This document shows positions 1-8,594 of a DNA stretch of 64,000 nucleotides, in pieces. Position 1 is the stretch's first letter; every line of letters begins with the position of its first letter. The stretch is from NCBI RefSeq assembly GCF_029319185.1, contig NZ_CP119754.1, positions 3,410,001 to 3,474,000 on the forward strand, given 5' to 3'. The position numbers and the translations under genes were made by a program. This stretch comes from Superficieibacter sp. HKU1. GTDB taxonomy: Bacteria > Pseudomonadota > Gammaproteobacteria > Enterobacterales > Enterobacteriaceae. A model generated the notes under the pieces. That model ran no database searches, was not told the DNA's origin, and saw nothing but the letters and a program-made list of their open reading frames with translations.

Positions 1-416
1 CACTGACGGAACGGTAAAATGCCGCTGGTGCCGTAAACCGTCATATCCCCTTTCACCGCAAGCGTCACCGGATCGATAAAAATCGCCCGGCTTTCAGACA
101 CGCCTGATGCAGGATCGACATACATCACCCGGGTCGTTTCGCCCGCCTCCAGCCCGGGTCGCACTGCCTGGATGGGCAAATGTCCGCCTGTCACCTGCTC
201 TGCAATCGCAATCTGCTGCGCAAGCGACTGTTTGTCGCCCTGCACAGTCCCGTGTAGCGCATCGGCATAGATCCACGCCTCAAGCTGAGGCGTGGCGACG
301 TAGAGCGTTCCGGTTAAGGCCGCAACAAAAATAAAGGGGCCGACAAACAGGCCAATATAGAAATGAAGACGCCGCAGCAGGGTGATCCATACCGCGCGTG
401 GGGTGCAGGTTGTCAT
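1..416 (-). CDS. PepSY-associated membrane protein, N-terminal part
   Basis: Reading from the ATG at 416 gives an N-terminus rich in basic residues (RRLHFYIGLFVGPF) followed by a membrane segment, then a soluble stretch with LTGTLYVATPQLEAW. This is the layout of PepSY-associated membrane proteins, which often sit beside siderophore or copper uptake genes and are thought to act in the inner membrane. The gene runs off the left edge, so only about 138 residues are visible. It is followed upstream by a DUF2946 gene in the same direction, a common pairing. The exact role is not known. Confidence 0.75.
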   Translation of the reverse strand, partial: MTTCTPRAVWITLLRRLHFYIGLFVGPFIFVAALTGTLYVATPQLEAWIYADALHGTVQGDKQSLAQQIAIAEQVTGGHLPIQAVRPGLEAGETTRVMYVDPASGVSESRAIFIDPVTLAVKGDMTVYGTSGILPFRQ

Positions 417-472
417 ACTTTTCCTCAGATAAAGTCAAAAAGCGCTATACGCAGGCGCGCATAAACGTCAGA

Positions 473-880
473 TCAGAATTGGGGTAAAGCAGACGCACGC
501 GGCGGCGCGCGGGTATCGGGATACAACCAGGGAAAGAAATACCAGTGTTTAACGGTCGGGCGCGGCGGTTGCGTCTTCTGTCTGAGCAGCACAGCGCACA
601 GCAGGATGGTCAGCGCCAGAAGCAGCCCAGGAACGTGCGCCAGCAGCACACAGTAGCCGCAGGCTTCGCCATGATCGACAGGCATCGTTGTCGGCGCATT
701 ATGCTCACCATGGTCGGCCATCATGCTCATATCATGATGCATTCCTGGCATGGCACTCATGGGATCCTGTTGCAGAGAGACGGAAATCAGCGGAGCGACG
801 ACGATCAGCAGGATCGCAAACAGCGCGAGCCATGCCGCTGTGCGTGTCTTACCTGGCTGACGTAGTGCGTTGTTAATCAC
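473..880 (-). CDS. DUF2946 family protein
   Basis: The 135-residue product has an N-terminal membrane segment (residues about 15-35), a His/Met-rich middle (MPGMHHDMSMMADHGEH), a CxxC pair in GEACGYC, and a second hydrophobic segment. This is the usual shape of DUF2946 proteins, which are often found next to PepSY or TonB-receptor genes and are suspected to bind metal, possibly copper. The His/Met/Cys content fits metal binding, but that is inference. It lies 57 bases upstream of the PepSY gene on the same strand, probably in one operon. Confidence 0.7.
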   Translation of the reverse strand: MINNALRQPGKTRTAAWLALFAILLIVVAPLISVSLQQDPMSAMPGMHHDMSMMADHGEHNAPTTMPVDHGEACGYCVLLAHVPGLLLALTILLCAVLLRQKTQPPRPTVKHWYFFPWLYPDTRAPPRASALPQF

Positions 881-955
881 TTACCCTCCCGCTGCGAGCG
901 GACATTGTAAATGATTTATGTCGAAACAGTTAACGCAATGCGTTCTCAATGGATG

Positions 956-988
956 AAAAAAGGGCCAGCCCACTGGCCAGCCCTTTTA
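956..988 (-). terminator. rho-independent terminator after rplS
   Basis: On the minus strand an AAAAGGGCTGGCC / GGGCTGGCCCTTTT stem is followed by a T run, 25 bases beyond the rplS stop. It closes the rpsP-rimM-trmD-rplS operon. Confidence 0.85.
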
Positions 989-1012
989 TATGGATGTCGC
1001 GAAAGCGATATC

Positions 1013-1360
1013 TTAGTTAAGACGCTCTTTGATACGAGCAGACTTACCAGTACGCTCACGCAGGTAGTACAGTTTAGCTTTACGTACAGCACCACGACGT
1101 TTAACAGCAATGCTGTCAACTACCGGAGAGTGAGTCTGGAAGACACGCTCAACGCCTTCGCCGTTGGAGATTTTGCGAACAGTGAATGCAGAGTGCAGAC
1201 CGCGGCTACGAATAGCGATAACCACGCCCTCAAATGCCTGCAGACGTTTTTTGGAACCTTCAACAACCCATACTTTCACTTCCACGGTATCACCCGGACG
1301 GAAGGAAGGTACGTCCTGCTTCATCTGCTCTTGTTCAAGTTGCTTAATAATGTTGCTCAT
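1013..1360 (-). CDS. rplS: 50S ribosomal protein L19
   Basis: The 115-residue product is nearly identical over its length to enterobacterial L19 (MSNIIKQLEQEQMKQDVPSF at the start, RTGKSARIKERLN at the end). L19 lies at the 30S-50S interface near bridges with 16S rRNA. It is the last gene of the rpsP-rimM-trmD-rplS operon and sits 70 bases after the shortened trmD. Length matches the family exactly. Confidence 0.98.
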   Translation of the reverse strand: MSNIIKQLEQEQMKQDVPSFRPGDTVEVKVWVVEGSKKRLQAFEGVVIAIRSRGLHSAFTVRKISNGEGVERVFQTHSPVVDSIAVKRRGAVRKAKLYYLRERTGKSARIKERLN

Positions 1361-1400
1361 AATTTAATCTCTTATCCTGGGTAAACTGATATTTGGGGGC

Positions 1401-1430
1401 TTACGCCTGCCCATCATGTCTATGTTGCCG
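1401..1430 (-). pseudogene. trmD: untranslated tail of trmD behind a premature stop
   Basis: Directly after the trmD stop (TAA at 1433-1431) the same frame stays open for nine codons, RQHRHDGQA, and then meets a second TAA at 1403-1401. This matches the usual C-terminal end of enterobacterial TrmD (QQQHKHDGMA as I recall it), so a CAA-to-TAA change (one base) is the likely origin of the early stop. Confidence 0.75.
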
Positions 1431-2168
1431 TTACGCGTGCTCTTTTTTGAACTCCGCCAGCAACCTTGCTTGCTCTTCAGTCAGAGCCAGGTTTTCCAGA
1501 AGTTCAGGTCTTCTAAGCCAGGTGCGGCCCAGCGACTGTTTCAAACGCCAGCGACGTATCTCAGCATGGTTTCCCGACAGTAAAACCGGCGGTACTTCCA
1601 TCCCTTCTAACACTTCAGGACGCGTGTAGTGGGGGCAATCCAGCAACCCGTCAGCAAAGGAATCTTCCGTTGCTGATGCTTCATGACCCAGAACCCCCGG
1701 AATAAACCGGGCGACCGAATCAATCAGCGTCATTGCGGGTAACTCACCACCGCTGAGAACGTAATCGCCGATAGACCATTCTTCGTCAATCTCGGTTTGA
1801 ATTACGCGCTCATCTACGCCTTCGTAGCGACCACACACCAGAATCAGTTTCTGATTCGTTGCCAGTTCGCTGACGCCCGCTTGATCAAGCTTGCGTCCCT
1901 GAGGTGACAGATAAATTACCTTAGCGCCTTCCCCTGCCGCTTCTTTTGCTGCATGAATGGCATCCCGTAAAGGTTGCACCATCATTAACATCCCCGGTCC
2001 GCCGCCGTAAGGACGTTCGTCCACGGTACGGTGCCGGTCATGCGCGAAATCGCGAGGACTCCAGCTCTGGATGTTCAGCAGGCCATTTTTTACAGCCCGG
2101 CCAGTTACCCCGTAATCGGTAATTGCGCGAAACATTTCAGGAAACAGGCTAACAATACCTATAAACAC
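1431..2168 (-). CDS. trmD: tRNA (guanine-N1-)-methyltransferase, ten residues short
   Basis: TrmD methylates G37 of tRNAs that read CNN codons, using S-adenosylmethionine, and so prevents frameshifting; it is normally essential. The product begins MFIGIVSLFPEMF and carries the trefoil-knot SAM-binding stretches ILVCGRYEGVDERV and WSIGDYVLSGGELPAM. It has 245 residues, against 255 in E. coli, because an in-frame TAA replaces the codon after EHA. The lost tail lies outside the conserved knot, so activity is probably kept. It follows rimM by 44 bases in the operon. Confidence 0.95.
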   Translation of the reverse strand: MFIGIVSLFPEMFRAITDYGVTGRAVKNGLLNIQSWSPRDFAHDRHRTVDERPYGGGPGMLMMVQPLRDAIHAAKEAAGEGAKVIYLSPQGRKLDQAGVSELATNQKLILVCGRYEGVDERVIQTEIDEEWSIGDYVLSGGELPAMTLIDSVARFIPGVLGHEASATEDSFADGLLDCPHYTRPEVLEGMEVPPVLLSGNHAEIRRWRLKQSLGRTWLRRPELLENLALTEEQARLLAEFKKEHA

Positions 2169-2212
2169 AAGCCTATCCCCACTACGCCGTCATTTACCGT
2201 TTATCCGGTGGT

Positions 2213-2761
2213 TTAAAAACCAGGATCCCAATCTACTTCAATAGTACGAGTAGCGAGATCGACTTTCTTGATAACCTGTCCATCGAGGAACGGTACGAGA
2301 CGTTCCTTGATACCAAACGCATCTTTCAGGTTTGCCTTAATGACGATCACGTCATTTGAGCCGGTTTCCATCATATCGACGACTTTACCCAGCTCATAGC
2401 CTTCAGTGGTGACTACCTGGCAACCCATAAGGTCTTTCCAGTAGTAGCTACCGTCTTCAAGCGCAGGCAACTGCGAGGAATCTACGACAATTTCACAATT
2501 AGTCAGTACATTCGCGGCATCACGATCGTCAATGCCTTGCAGCTTGATGATCAAATCCTGATTGTGGTGCTTCCAGCTTTCCAGCTGTATTTGCTGCCAC
2601 TGACCCGCCTTCTGGATAAACCAGGGCTGATAGTCAAAAATGCTTTCGGCCTCTTCGGTGGAAGAAAACACTCTGAGCCAACCACGAATTCCGTAGGGAG
2701 AACCCATTTTTCCCAGTACAACCGGTTCAACGGGAACTTGTGCGGCAAGTTGTTTGCTCAT
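2213..2761 (-). CDS. rimM: 16S rRNA processing protein RimM
   Basis: RimM helps assemble the 30S head by binding S19 and the 3' domain of 16S rRNA. The chosen start, MSKQLAAQVPVEP, gives 182 residues, the E. coli length; two upstream in-frame starts would only add MVM. The N-terminal RimM barrel (GKMGSPYGIRGWLRVFS) and the C-terminal PRC-barrel (YYWKDLMGCQVVTTEGYELG, NDVIVIKANLKDAFGIKERL) are both present. It lies 18 bases after rpsP. Confidence 0.97.
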   Translation of the reverse strand: MSKQLAAQVPVEPVVLGKMGSPYGIRGWLRVFSSTEEAESIFDYQPWFIQKAGQWQQIQLESWKHHNQDLIIKLQGIDDRDAANVLTNCEIVVDSSQLPALEDGSYYWKDLMGCQVVTTEGYELGKVVDMMETGSNDVIVIKANLKDAFGIKERLVPFLDGQVIKKVDLATRTIEVDWDPGF

Positions 2762-2779
2762 CATGACCACCGTGACAGA

Positions 2780-3028
2780 TTAAGCTGCTTTTTTTGCTTC
2801 TTTGATCAGCGCAGCAACGCGATCGGAAAGGGTCGCGCCCAGACCAACCCAGTGAGCGATGCGATCCAGATCCAGGCGAGTGCCTTCTTCTTTTTCGCTG
2901 GCGATCGGGTTGAAGAAGCCAACGCGCTCGATGAAGCGACCGTTGCGTGCATTACGGCTGTCGGTGACAACAACCTGGTAGAACGGACGCTTTTTAGCGC
3001 CGTGACGAGCTAAACGAATAGTTACCAT
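2780..3028 (-). CDS. rpsP: 30S ribosomal protein S16
   Basis: The 82-residue product (MVTIRLARHGAKKRPFYQVV at the start) matches enterobacterial S16, an early-binding protein of the 30S body. The start is the ATG at 3028, preceded by AGAGGATGTT; a longer frame upstream adds residues that have no counterpart in S16. It is the first gene of the operon and is preceded by a leader hairpin. Confidence 0.97.
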   Translation of the reverse strand: MVTIRLARHGAKKRPFYQVVVTDSRNARNGRFIERVGFFNPIASEKEEGTRLDLDRIAHWVGLGATLSDRVAALIKEAKKAA

Positions 3029-3050
3029 AACATCCTCTTGTGTGAATAAA

Positions 3051-3084
3051 ACACCGGGTCCCATCGAGGGAAGGGACCCGGTGT
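3051..3084 (-). promoter_or_regulatory. leader hairpin of the rpsP operon, attenuator-like
   Basis: ACACCGGGTCCC and GGGACCCGGTGT form a perfect 12-pair stem with a 10-base loop. On the minus strand it is followed by TTTTATT and lies just 22 bases before the rpsP start, so it resembles a terminator placed in the leader. A role in attenuation of the ribosomal protein operon is inference. Confidence 0.75.
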
Positions 3085-3102
3085 TATATTAAAAGCCCGA
3101 AA

Positions 3103-3130
3103 ATTTTACTGATTTTTGGGGAAATTGCAA
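3103..3130 (-). promoter_or_regulatory. sigma-70 promoter of the rpsP operon
   Basis: On the minus strand TTGCAA (3130-3125), a 16-base spacer and TAAAAT (3108-3103) lie just before the leader hairpin. Confidence 0.6.
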
Positions 3131-3260
3131 TCAACAGTTGAAACTCTATTGCAGAAGGCCGTCTGCGGTGTAGGCGTGCGCGCAGCTACCGGAGCGTACA
3201 CGAAGTACGTGAGGGTGGCGAGCACACCCCGGAGCCACTATGACAAACAAGCCAGCCCGG

Positions 3261-4622
3261 TTAACGACCCGGGAAACCTGGCGGCATCATCCCTTTCATC
3301 CCGCGCATCATCCCTTTCATCCCACCCTTCTTCATCTTCTTCATCATGCGCTGCATGTCGTCGAACTGTTTCAGAAGGCGGTTAACGTCCTGCACCTGCA
3401 TACCGCAGCCCTGAGCGATACGGCGTTTACGGGAACCTTTAATGATCTCCGGCTTCGCACGCTCTTTCAGGGTCATTGAGTTAATGATGGCTTCCATACG
3501 CACCAGGACTTTATCGTCCATCTGCGACTTAACGTTGTCCGGAATTTGCCCCATGCCTGGCAGCTTGCCCATCAGGCTTGCCATGCCGCCCATGTTTTTC
3601 ATCTGCTTAAGCTGTTCAAGGAAGTCGTTCAGGTCGAAACCGTCACCTTTCTTCAGCTTGCTGGCTAATTTCTCGGCTTGCGCACGGTCGACTTTGCTTT
3701 CGATATCTTCAATCAGCGACAGCACGTCGCCCATACCGAGAATACGGGAGGCGATACGATCCGGATGGAACGGCTCCAGCGCTTCGGTCTTCTCGCCGAC
3801 GCCGAGGAATTTAATTGGTTTACCGGTGATATGACGAATCGAGAGCGCCGCACCGCCACGGGCATCACCGTCGACTTTGGTCAGCACCACGCCGGTTAAC
3901 GGCAGCGCTTCGTTAAACGCTTTCGCGGTATTGGCCGCATCCTGACCGGTCATGGCGTCGACGACAAACAGCGTTTCTACCGGATTGATAGAAGCGTGAA
4001 CCTGCTTGATCTCATCCATCATCGCTTCGTCTACGTGCAGACGACCAGCGGTATCCACCAGCAGCACATCGTAGAATTTCAGCTTCGCTTCTTTCAGCGC
4101 GGCATTGACGATGTCGACAGGCTTCTGCCCGACGTCAGACGGGAAGAAATCGACGCCGACCTGCTGGGCCAGCGTTTCCAGCTGTTTGATGGCCGCCGGA
4201 CGATAAACGTCGGCAGAAACGACCAGCACTTTCTTCTTGTGCTTCTCGCGCAGGAACTTACCCAGCTTACCGACGCTGGTGGTTTTACCGGCCCCTTGCA
4301 GGCCAGCCATCAGCACCACGGCGGGCGGCTGCGCGGCCAGATTCAGCACCTGGTTTTCTTCGCCCATCGCCGCAACCAGCTCGTTGCGCACGATCTTGAC
4401 GAACTCCTGACCCGGCGTCAGGCTTTTATTGACTTCATGACCAACCGCTTTCTCTTTTACGCGATTGATGAACTCACGCACTACCGGCAGCGCAACGTCA
4501 GCCTCCAGCAGCGCCATACGCACTTCACGCAGCGTCTCTTTAACGTTCTCTTCAGTAAGGCGTCCACGGCCACTGATATTGCGCAGCGTGCGCGACAAAC
4601 GATCGGTTAAATTATCAAACAT
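3261..4622 (-). CDS. ffh: signal recognition particle protein Ffh
   Basis: Ffh binds 4.5S RNA and nascent signal sequences and delivers ribosomes to FtsY at the membrane. The 453-residue product has the NG GTPase domain (P-loop GLQGAGKTT, DTAGR, TKVDGDARGG) and the methionine-rich M domain with the RNA-binding SRKRRIAQGCGMQVQDVNRL and a C-terminal run of Met/Lys/Gly. Length equals the E. coli protein. It is transcribed away from the divergent corE (ypjD). Confidence 0.98.
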   Translation of the reverse strand: MFDNLTDRLSRTLRNISGRGRLTEENVKETLREVRMALLEADVALPVVREFINRVKEKAVGHEVNKSLTPGQEFVKIVRNELVAAMGEENQVLNLAAQPPAVVLMAGLQGAGKTTSVGKLGKFLREKHKKKVLVVSADVYRPAAIKQLETLAQQVGVDFFPSDVGQKPVDIVNAALKEAKLKFYDVLLVDTAGRLHVDEAMMDEIKQVHASINPVETLFVVDAMTGQDAANTAKAFNEALPLTGVVLTKVDGDARGGAALSIRHITGKPIKFLGVGEKTEALEPFHPDRIASRILGMGDVLSLIEDIESKVDRAQAEKLASKLKKGDGFDLNDFLEQLKQMKNMGGMASLMGKLPGMGQIPDNVKSQMDDKVLVRMEAIINSMTLKERAKPEIIKGSRKRRIAQGCGMQVQDVNRLLKQFDDMQRMMKKMKKGGMKGMMRGMKGMMPPGFPGR

Positions 4623-4787
4623 TGTCTCTCGCCTGAGGTGGAAACGGTCGGTCGCTCACGCGACACGTCTACAGAATTTTGCCGCAGTATAACATGAAGC
4701 CGCCTTTGTTGTTATGCAACGGTTGGAGCGGAGGTCACGTAACGTTATACTGACGTTCTTTCTTCCCAGTGAACCGTCAATACACCT

Positions 4788-5579
4788 ATGCCTGTTTTTG
4801 CGCTGCTCGCTCTTGTTGCCTATTCATTCAGCCTGGCGCTGATTATCCCCGGCCTGCTTCAGAAAAATAGCGGCTGGCGGCGCATGGCGATGCTTTCAGC
4901 GGTTATCGCGCTGGTTTGTCACGCTTTTGCTCTGGAAGCGCGCATTTTCCCTGATGGAAACGGTGGCCAGAATCTTAGCCTGCTAAACGTGGGGTCGTTG
5001 GTCAGCCTGATGATTTGTACGGTGATGACCATTGTCGCCTCGCGTAATCGCGGCTGGCTGCTGCTGCCCATTGTGTATGCGTTTGCGTTTATCAATCTCG
5101 CTTTCGCCACCTTCGTACCGAACGAATTCATCACCCATCTGGAGACGACCCCGGGGATGATGATCCACATTGGGATGTCGCTGTTTTCCTACGCCACGCT
5201 GATTATTGCCGCGCTGTATGCACTACAGCTGGCCTGGATCGATTACCAGTTAAAAAATAAGAAGCTGGTCTTCAACAGTGAAATGCCGCCGCTGATGAGT
5301 ATTGAGCGCAAAATGTTCCACATTACCCAAATTGGCGTCGTGCTGCTCACCCTGACGCTGTGTACAGGGTTGTTCTACATGCATAACCTTTTCAGCGTGG
5401 AGAATATCGACAAAGCGGTGCTTTCCATTATTGCGTGGTTTGTTTATATCGTTCTGTTGTGGGGCCACTATCATAAAGGATGGCGCGGCCGTCGCGTTGT
5501 CTGGTTTAACGTTGCGGGCGCGTGCATTCTGACCCTGGCCTACTTTGGTAGCCGTGTCGTGCAGCAGTTCGTAAGCTAA
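4788..5579 (+). CDS. corE: inner membrane protein CorE (YpjD), CcsA-like
   Basis: The 263-residue product has about eight hydrophobic segments and resembles the cytochrome c assembly (CcsA/CcmC-like) fold; HTHF-type heme motifs are not obvious. The E. coli homologue, YpjD, has been linked genetically to magnesium/cobalt homeostasis with CorB. Its stop is eleven bases before the corB start, and AGGAG for corB overlaps its end, so the two are one operon. Confidence 0.9.
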   Translation: MPVFALLALVAYSFSLALIIPGLLQKNSGWRRMAMLSAVIALVCHAFALEARIFPDGNGGQNLSLLNVGSLVSLMICTVMTIVASRNRGWLLLPIVYAFAFINLAFATFVPNEFITHLETTPGMMIHIGMSLFSYATLIIAALYALQLAWIDYQLKNKKLVFNSEMPPLMSIERKMFHITQIGVVLLTLTLCTGLFYMHNLFSVENIDKAVLSIIAWFVYIVLLWGHYHKGWRGRRVVWFNVAGACILTLAYFGSRVVQQFVS

Positions 5580-5589
5580 GGAGTCCCTT

Positions 5590-6876
5590 CTGGAACACAT
5601 CTCTACCACCACGCTGATCGTTACCCTGATCGTCATGGTGGTCATCTCCGCTTATTTCTCCGGTTCTGAAACCGGCATGATGACGCTGAACCGCTATCGT
5701 CTGAGGCATCTGGCGAAAAAAGGTTATCGCCCGGCAAAGCGCGTGGAAGCCCTTTTACGCAAACCTGACCGACTGATAAGCCTGGTGTTGATTGGTAACA
5801 ATTTGGTCAATATCCTGGCCTCTGCACTGGGAACCATTGTCGGGATGCGTCTTTATGGTGACGCAGGCGTAGCAATTGCCACCGGTATCCTCACGTTCGT
5901 GGTGCTGGTATTTGCTGAGGTGCTGCCTAAAACCATCGCCGCGCTCTACCCTGAAAAAGTGGCTTACCCGAGTAGCGTCCTGCTGGCCCCCTTACAGATC
6001 CTGATGATGCCATTGGTCTGGCTTCTCAACACCATTACCCGACTACTGATGCGCATGATGGGTATCAAAACGGATGTGGTGATTAGCGGTTCGCTCAGCA
6101 AAGATGAACTGCGCACGCTGGTCAACGAATCCCGCTCGCAGATCTCACGGCGTAATCAGGACATGCTACTGTCGATACTGGATCTGGAGAAGATCAGCGT
6201 GGACGACATTATGGTCCCGCGCAACGAGATCGTTGGCATCGACATTAACGACGACTGGAAATCCATCGTCCGTCAGCTTACCCACTCTCCTCACGGACGA
6301 ATCGTGCTGTATCGCGATTCACTGGATGACACCATCAGCATGCTGCGGGTACGCGAGGCCTGGCGGCTGATGCAGGAAAAGAAAGAGTTCACCAAAGAGG
6401 TCATGCTGCGCGCGGCAGATGAAATCTACTACGTGCCGGAAGGTACCCCGCTCAGCACGCAACTGGTTAAATTCCAGCGCAATAAAAAGAAAGTGGGCCT
6501 GGTGGTAGATGAATACGGCGATATTCAGGGGCTGGTGACGGTTGAAGATATTCTCGAAGAGATCGTCGGCGATTTCACCACCTCGATGTCGCCGACGCTG
6601 GCGGAAGAAGTCACCCCACAAAACGACGGTTCGGTGATCATCGACGGCAGCGCCAACGTGCGCGAACTCAATAAAGCCTTTAACTGGCATCTGCCGGAAG
6701 AGGATGCGCGTACTGTAAACGGCATGTTGCTGGAAGCGCTGGAGGAGATCCCGGCGGCTGAAACACGGGTACGCATTGGTCAGTACGATATTGATATTCT
6801 GGACGTGCAGGACAATATGATTAAGCAGGTGCGGGTGATCCCGGTGAAGCCGCTGCGCGAGAGTGTGAAAGAATAG
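5590..6876 (+). CDS. corB: CorB (YfjD), CNNM/CBS transporter-associated protein, CTG start
   Basis: The homologous reading frame starts with CTG at 5590 (LEHISTTTLIVTLIVM), preceded at good distance by AGGAG, and yields 428 residues, the E. coli length; the first ATG, at 5635, would remove most of the first membrane helix. The protein has a DUF21/CNNM membrane domain (residues 1-180), two CBS domains (about 200-330) and a CorC/HlyC C-terminal domain. CNNM proteins handle Mg2+ export or control. It is coupled to corE. Confidence 0.93.
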   Translation: MEHISTTTLIVTLIVMVVISAYFSGSETGMMTLNRYRLRHLAKKGYRPAKRVEALLRKPDRLISLVLIGNNLVNILASALGTIVGMRLYGDAGVAIATGILTFVVLVFAEVLPKTIAALYPEKVAYPSSVLLAPLQILMMPLVWLLNTITRLLMRMMGIKTDVVISGSLSKDELRTLVNESRSQISRRNQDMLLSILDLEKISVDDIMVPRNEIVGIDINDDWKSIVRQLTHSPHGRIVLYRDSLDDTISMLRVREAWRLMQEKKEFTKEVMLRAADEIYYVPEGTPLSTQLVKFQRNKKKVGLVVDEYGDIQGLVTVEDILEEIVGDFTTSMSPTLAEEVTPQNDGSVIIDGSANVRELNKAFNWHLPEEDARTVNGMLLEALEEIPAAETRVRIGQYDIDILDVQDNMIKQVRVIPVKPLRESVKE

Positions 6877-6887
6877 TGTGAATAAAT

Positions 6888-6907
6888 GGGCCGGGTAAAC
6901 CCGGCCC
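6888..6907. terminator. hairpin between convergent corB and grpE
   Basis: GGGCCGGGTAAACCCGGCCC is a perfect 8-pair stem with a four-base loop, placed between the stops of the convergent genes. There is no T run, so termination strength is uncertain. Confidence 0.6.
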
Positions 6908-6913
6908 GCAAGG

Positions 6914-7507
6914 TTACGCTTTCGCTTTCGCGACCGTCACCATCGCTGCACGAATTGTACGACCGTTCAGCGTATAACCTTTCTGCATCACCATCAGCAC
7001 GTTACCGGCAGCAACTTCTTCAGATTCTACCATCGCAATCGCCTGGTGTACGTTCGGGTCCAGCGGTACGTTAGTATCAGCGATAACTTCAACGCCGAAC
7101 TTACGCACGACATCCAGCATCGACTTCAGCGTCAGCTCAATACCTTCAACCATCGGAGCCAGATCCGGGTTCGCTTTGTCTGCCACTTCCAGCGCGCGAT
7201 CCAGACTATCCACCACCGGCAGCAGTTCGTTGACAAATTTTTCCAGCGCGAATTTGTGCGCTTTCTCAATGTCCAGTTCAGTACGACGACGCAGGTTTTC
7301 CATTTCCGCTTTGCTGCGCAGCAAACTTTCGCGTTCGCGCGTCTGCGCTTCTGCTAACTGCGCTTCAAGGCTCGCAATTTTTTCATCGCGCGGATCCACC
7401 TGCTCAGCAGAAGCCTCTGGTTCAACGGCCTCAACGTCTTCGTGCTGATCCATGATAATTTCTTCCGGGGCTTGCCCCTCAGGCGTTTTCTGTTCTTTAC
7501 TACTCAT
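6914..7507 (-). CDS. grpE: nucleotide exchange factor GrpE
   Basis: GrpE releases ADP from DnaK in the DnaK-DnaJ chaperone cycle. The 197-residue product has the acidic N-terminus, the long dimerising helix (about residues 40-135) and the C-terminal beta domain with VNVPL-like and MVMQKGYTLNGRTIRAAMV signatures. It matches E. coli GrpE in length. A heat-shock promoter lies upstream. Confidence 0.98.
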   Translation of the reverse strand: MSSKEQKTPEGQAPEEIIMDQHEDVEAVEPEASAEQVDPRDEKIASLEAQLAEAQTRERESLLRSKAEMENLRRRTELDIEKAHKFALEKFVNELLPVVDSLDRALEVADKANPDLAPMVEGIELTLKSMLDVVRKFGVEVIADTNVPLDPNVHQAIAMVESEEVAAGNVLMVMQKGYTLNGRTIRAAMVTVAKAKA

Positions 7508-7553
7508 GAATTTCTCCGCGTTTTTTTCGCATTCATCTCGCTAACTTCGCTTA

Positions 7554-7581
7554 TTATGGGGATCGGTTTCCCGGTTTCAAG
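7554..7581 (-). promoter_or_regulatory. sigma-32 promoter of grpE
   Basis: On the minus strand CTTGAA (7581-7576), a 14-base spacer and CCCCATAA (7561-7554) match the RpoH consensus, 47 bases before the grpE start. Confidence 0.85.
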
Positions 7582-7629
7582 GGAAGCACTCACATTGTCA
7601 TCAATCATTGGCACAAGGACCACCAGAAA

Positions 7630-8508
7630 ATGAACACTCATTTCAAGTGCATTGGTATTGTCGGACATCCGCGTCACCCTACCGCGCTCACCACACATGA
7701 AATGCTCTATCGCTGGCTTTGCTCCCGGGGCTATGAGGTCATTATCGAGCAGCAAATTGCCCGTGAACTTAAATTAAGTGAAGTACGCACGGGAACGCTG
7801 GCGGAAATCGGTCAACAGGCGGACCTGGCGGTGGTGGTCGGCGGCGATGGCAATATGCTGGGCGCGGCGCGCACGCTGGCGCGTTACGACATCAAGGTCA
7901 TCGGTATCAACCGTGGCAATCTGGGCTTTCTTACCGATCTTGACCCGGATAACGCCCATCAGCAACTGGCCGATGTGCTGGAAGGCGATTACATTACCGA
8001 GAAACGCTTTCTGCTCGAAGCGCAGGTATGCCAGAAAGCGTGCCAGAAGCGGATCAGCACGGCGATTAATGAGGTGGTCCTGCACCCTGGTAAGGTTGCC
8101 CATATGATTGAGTTCGAAGTGTATATTGATGAAGTGTTTGCCTTCTCGCAACGCTCGGACGGTCTGATTATTTCTACGCCTACCGGCTCCACGGCCTACT
8201 CACTTTCCGCCGGAGGCCCCATTTTAACCCCGTCACTGGACGCGATAACGCTGGTGCCGATGTTTCCCCATACGCTTTCCGCCCGCCCGCTGGTTATTAA
8301 CAGCAGTAGCACTATTCGCCTGCGCTTTTCACAGCATGGCAGCGATCTTGAAATCAGCTGCGATAGCCAAATCGCGCTGCCGATTCAGGAAGATGAAGAT
8401 GTGTTAATCCGCCGTAGCGATTACCATCTCAACCTAATCCATCCTAAAGATTACAATTATTTCAATACGCTAAGCACCAAACTCGGCTGGTCAAAAAAAT
8501 TATTCTGA
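7630..8508 (+). CDS. nadK: NAD kinase
   Basis: NadK phosphorylates NAD to NADP. The 292-residue product has the diphosphate-binding GGDGNMLGAAR motif (about residues 73-83), NRGNLGFLTD, the nucleotide-contacting TPTGSTAYSLSAGGP and the DGQ-like CDSQ near the end. Length and order equal E. coli NadK. It is divergent from grpE and precedes recN. Confidence 0.98.
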   Translation: MNTHFKCIGIVGHPRHPTALTTHEMLYRWLCSRGYEVIIEQQIARELKLSEVRTGTLAEIGQQADLAVVVGGDGNMLGAARTLARYDIKVIGINRGNLGFLTDLDPDNAHQQLADVLEGDYITEKRFLLEAQVCQKACQKRISTAINEVVLHPGKVAHMIEFEVYIDEVFAFSQRSDGLIISTPTGSTAYSLSAGGPILTPSLDAITLVPMFPHTLSARPLVINSSSTIRLRFSQHGSDLEISCDSQIALPIQEDEDVLIRRSDYHLNLIHPKDYNYFNTLSTKLGWSKKLF

Positions 8509-8528
8509 TTTCGCGCTGCGGATCTTTA

Positions 8529-8544
8529 CTGGATAAAAAACCAG
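8529..8544. promoter_or_regulatory. LexA box 1 of recN
   Basis: CTGGATAAAAAACCAG keeps the CTG-N10-CAG core of an SOS box. It overlaps the -35 side of the recN promoter (TTTACT, 16 bases, TATACT). Confidence 0.7.
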
Positions 8545-8548
8545 TTTA

Positions 8549-8568
8549 TACTGTACGTAAACACAGTT
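8549..8568. promoter_or_regulatory. LexA box 2 of recN
   Basis: TACTGTACGTAAACACAGTT holds CTGT-N8-ACAG and overlaps the -10 TATACT. Tandem boxes explain the tight SOS control known for recN. Confidence 0.85.
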
Positions 8569-8594
8569 ATGGTTTTTCATACAGGAAGGCAGCT

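Noticed and set aside
911..1384. 157-codon plus-strand frame opposite rplS
   Set aside because: Antisense to a full-length ribosomal protein gene; no homology.
3131..3260. Possible small RNA or gene between rpsP and ffh
   Set aside because: The stretch looks like a 3' untranslated region of ffh; short inverted words are present, but no promoter or terminator pair supports a separate RNA.
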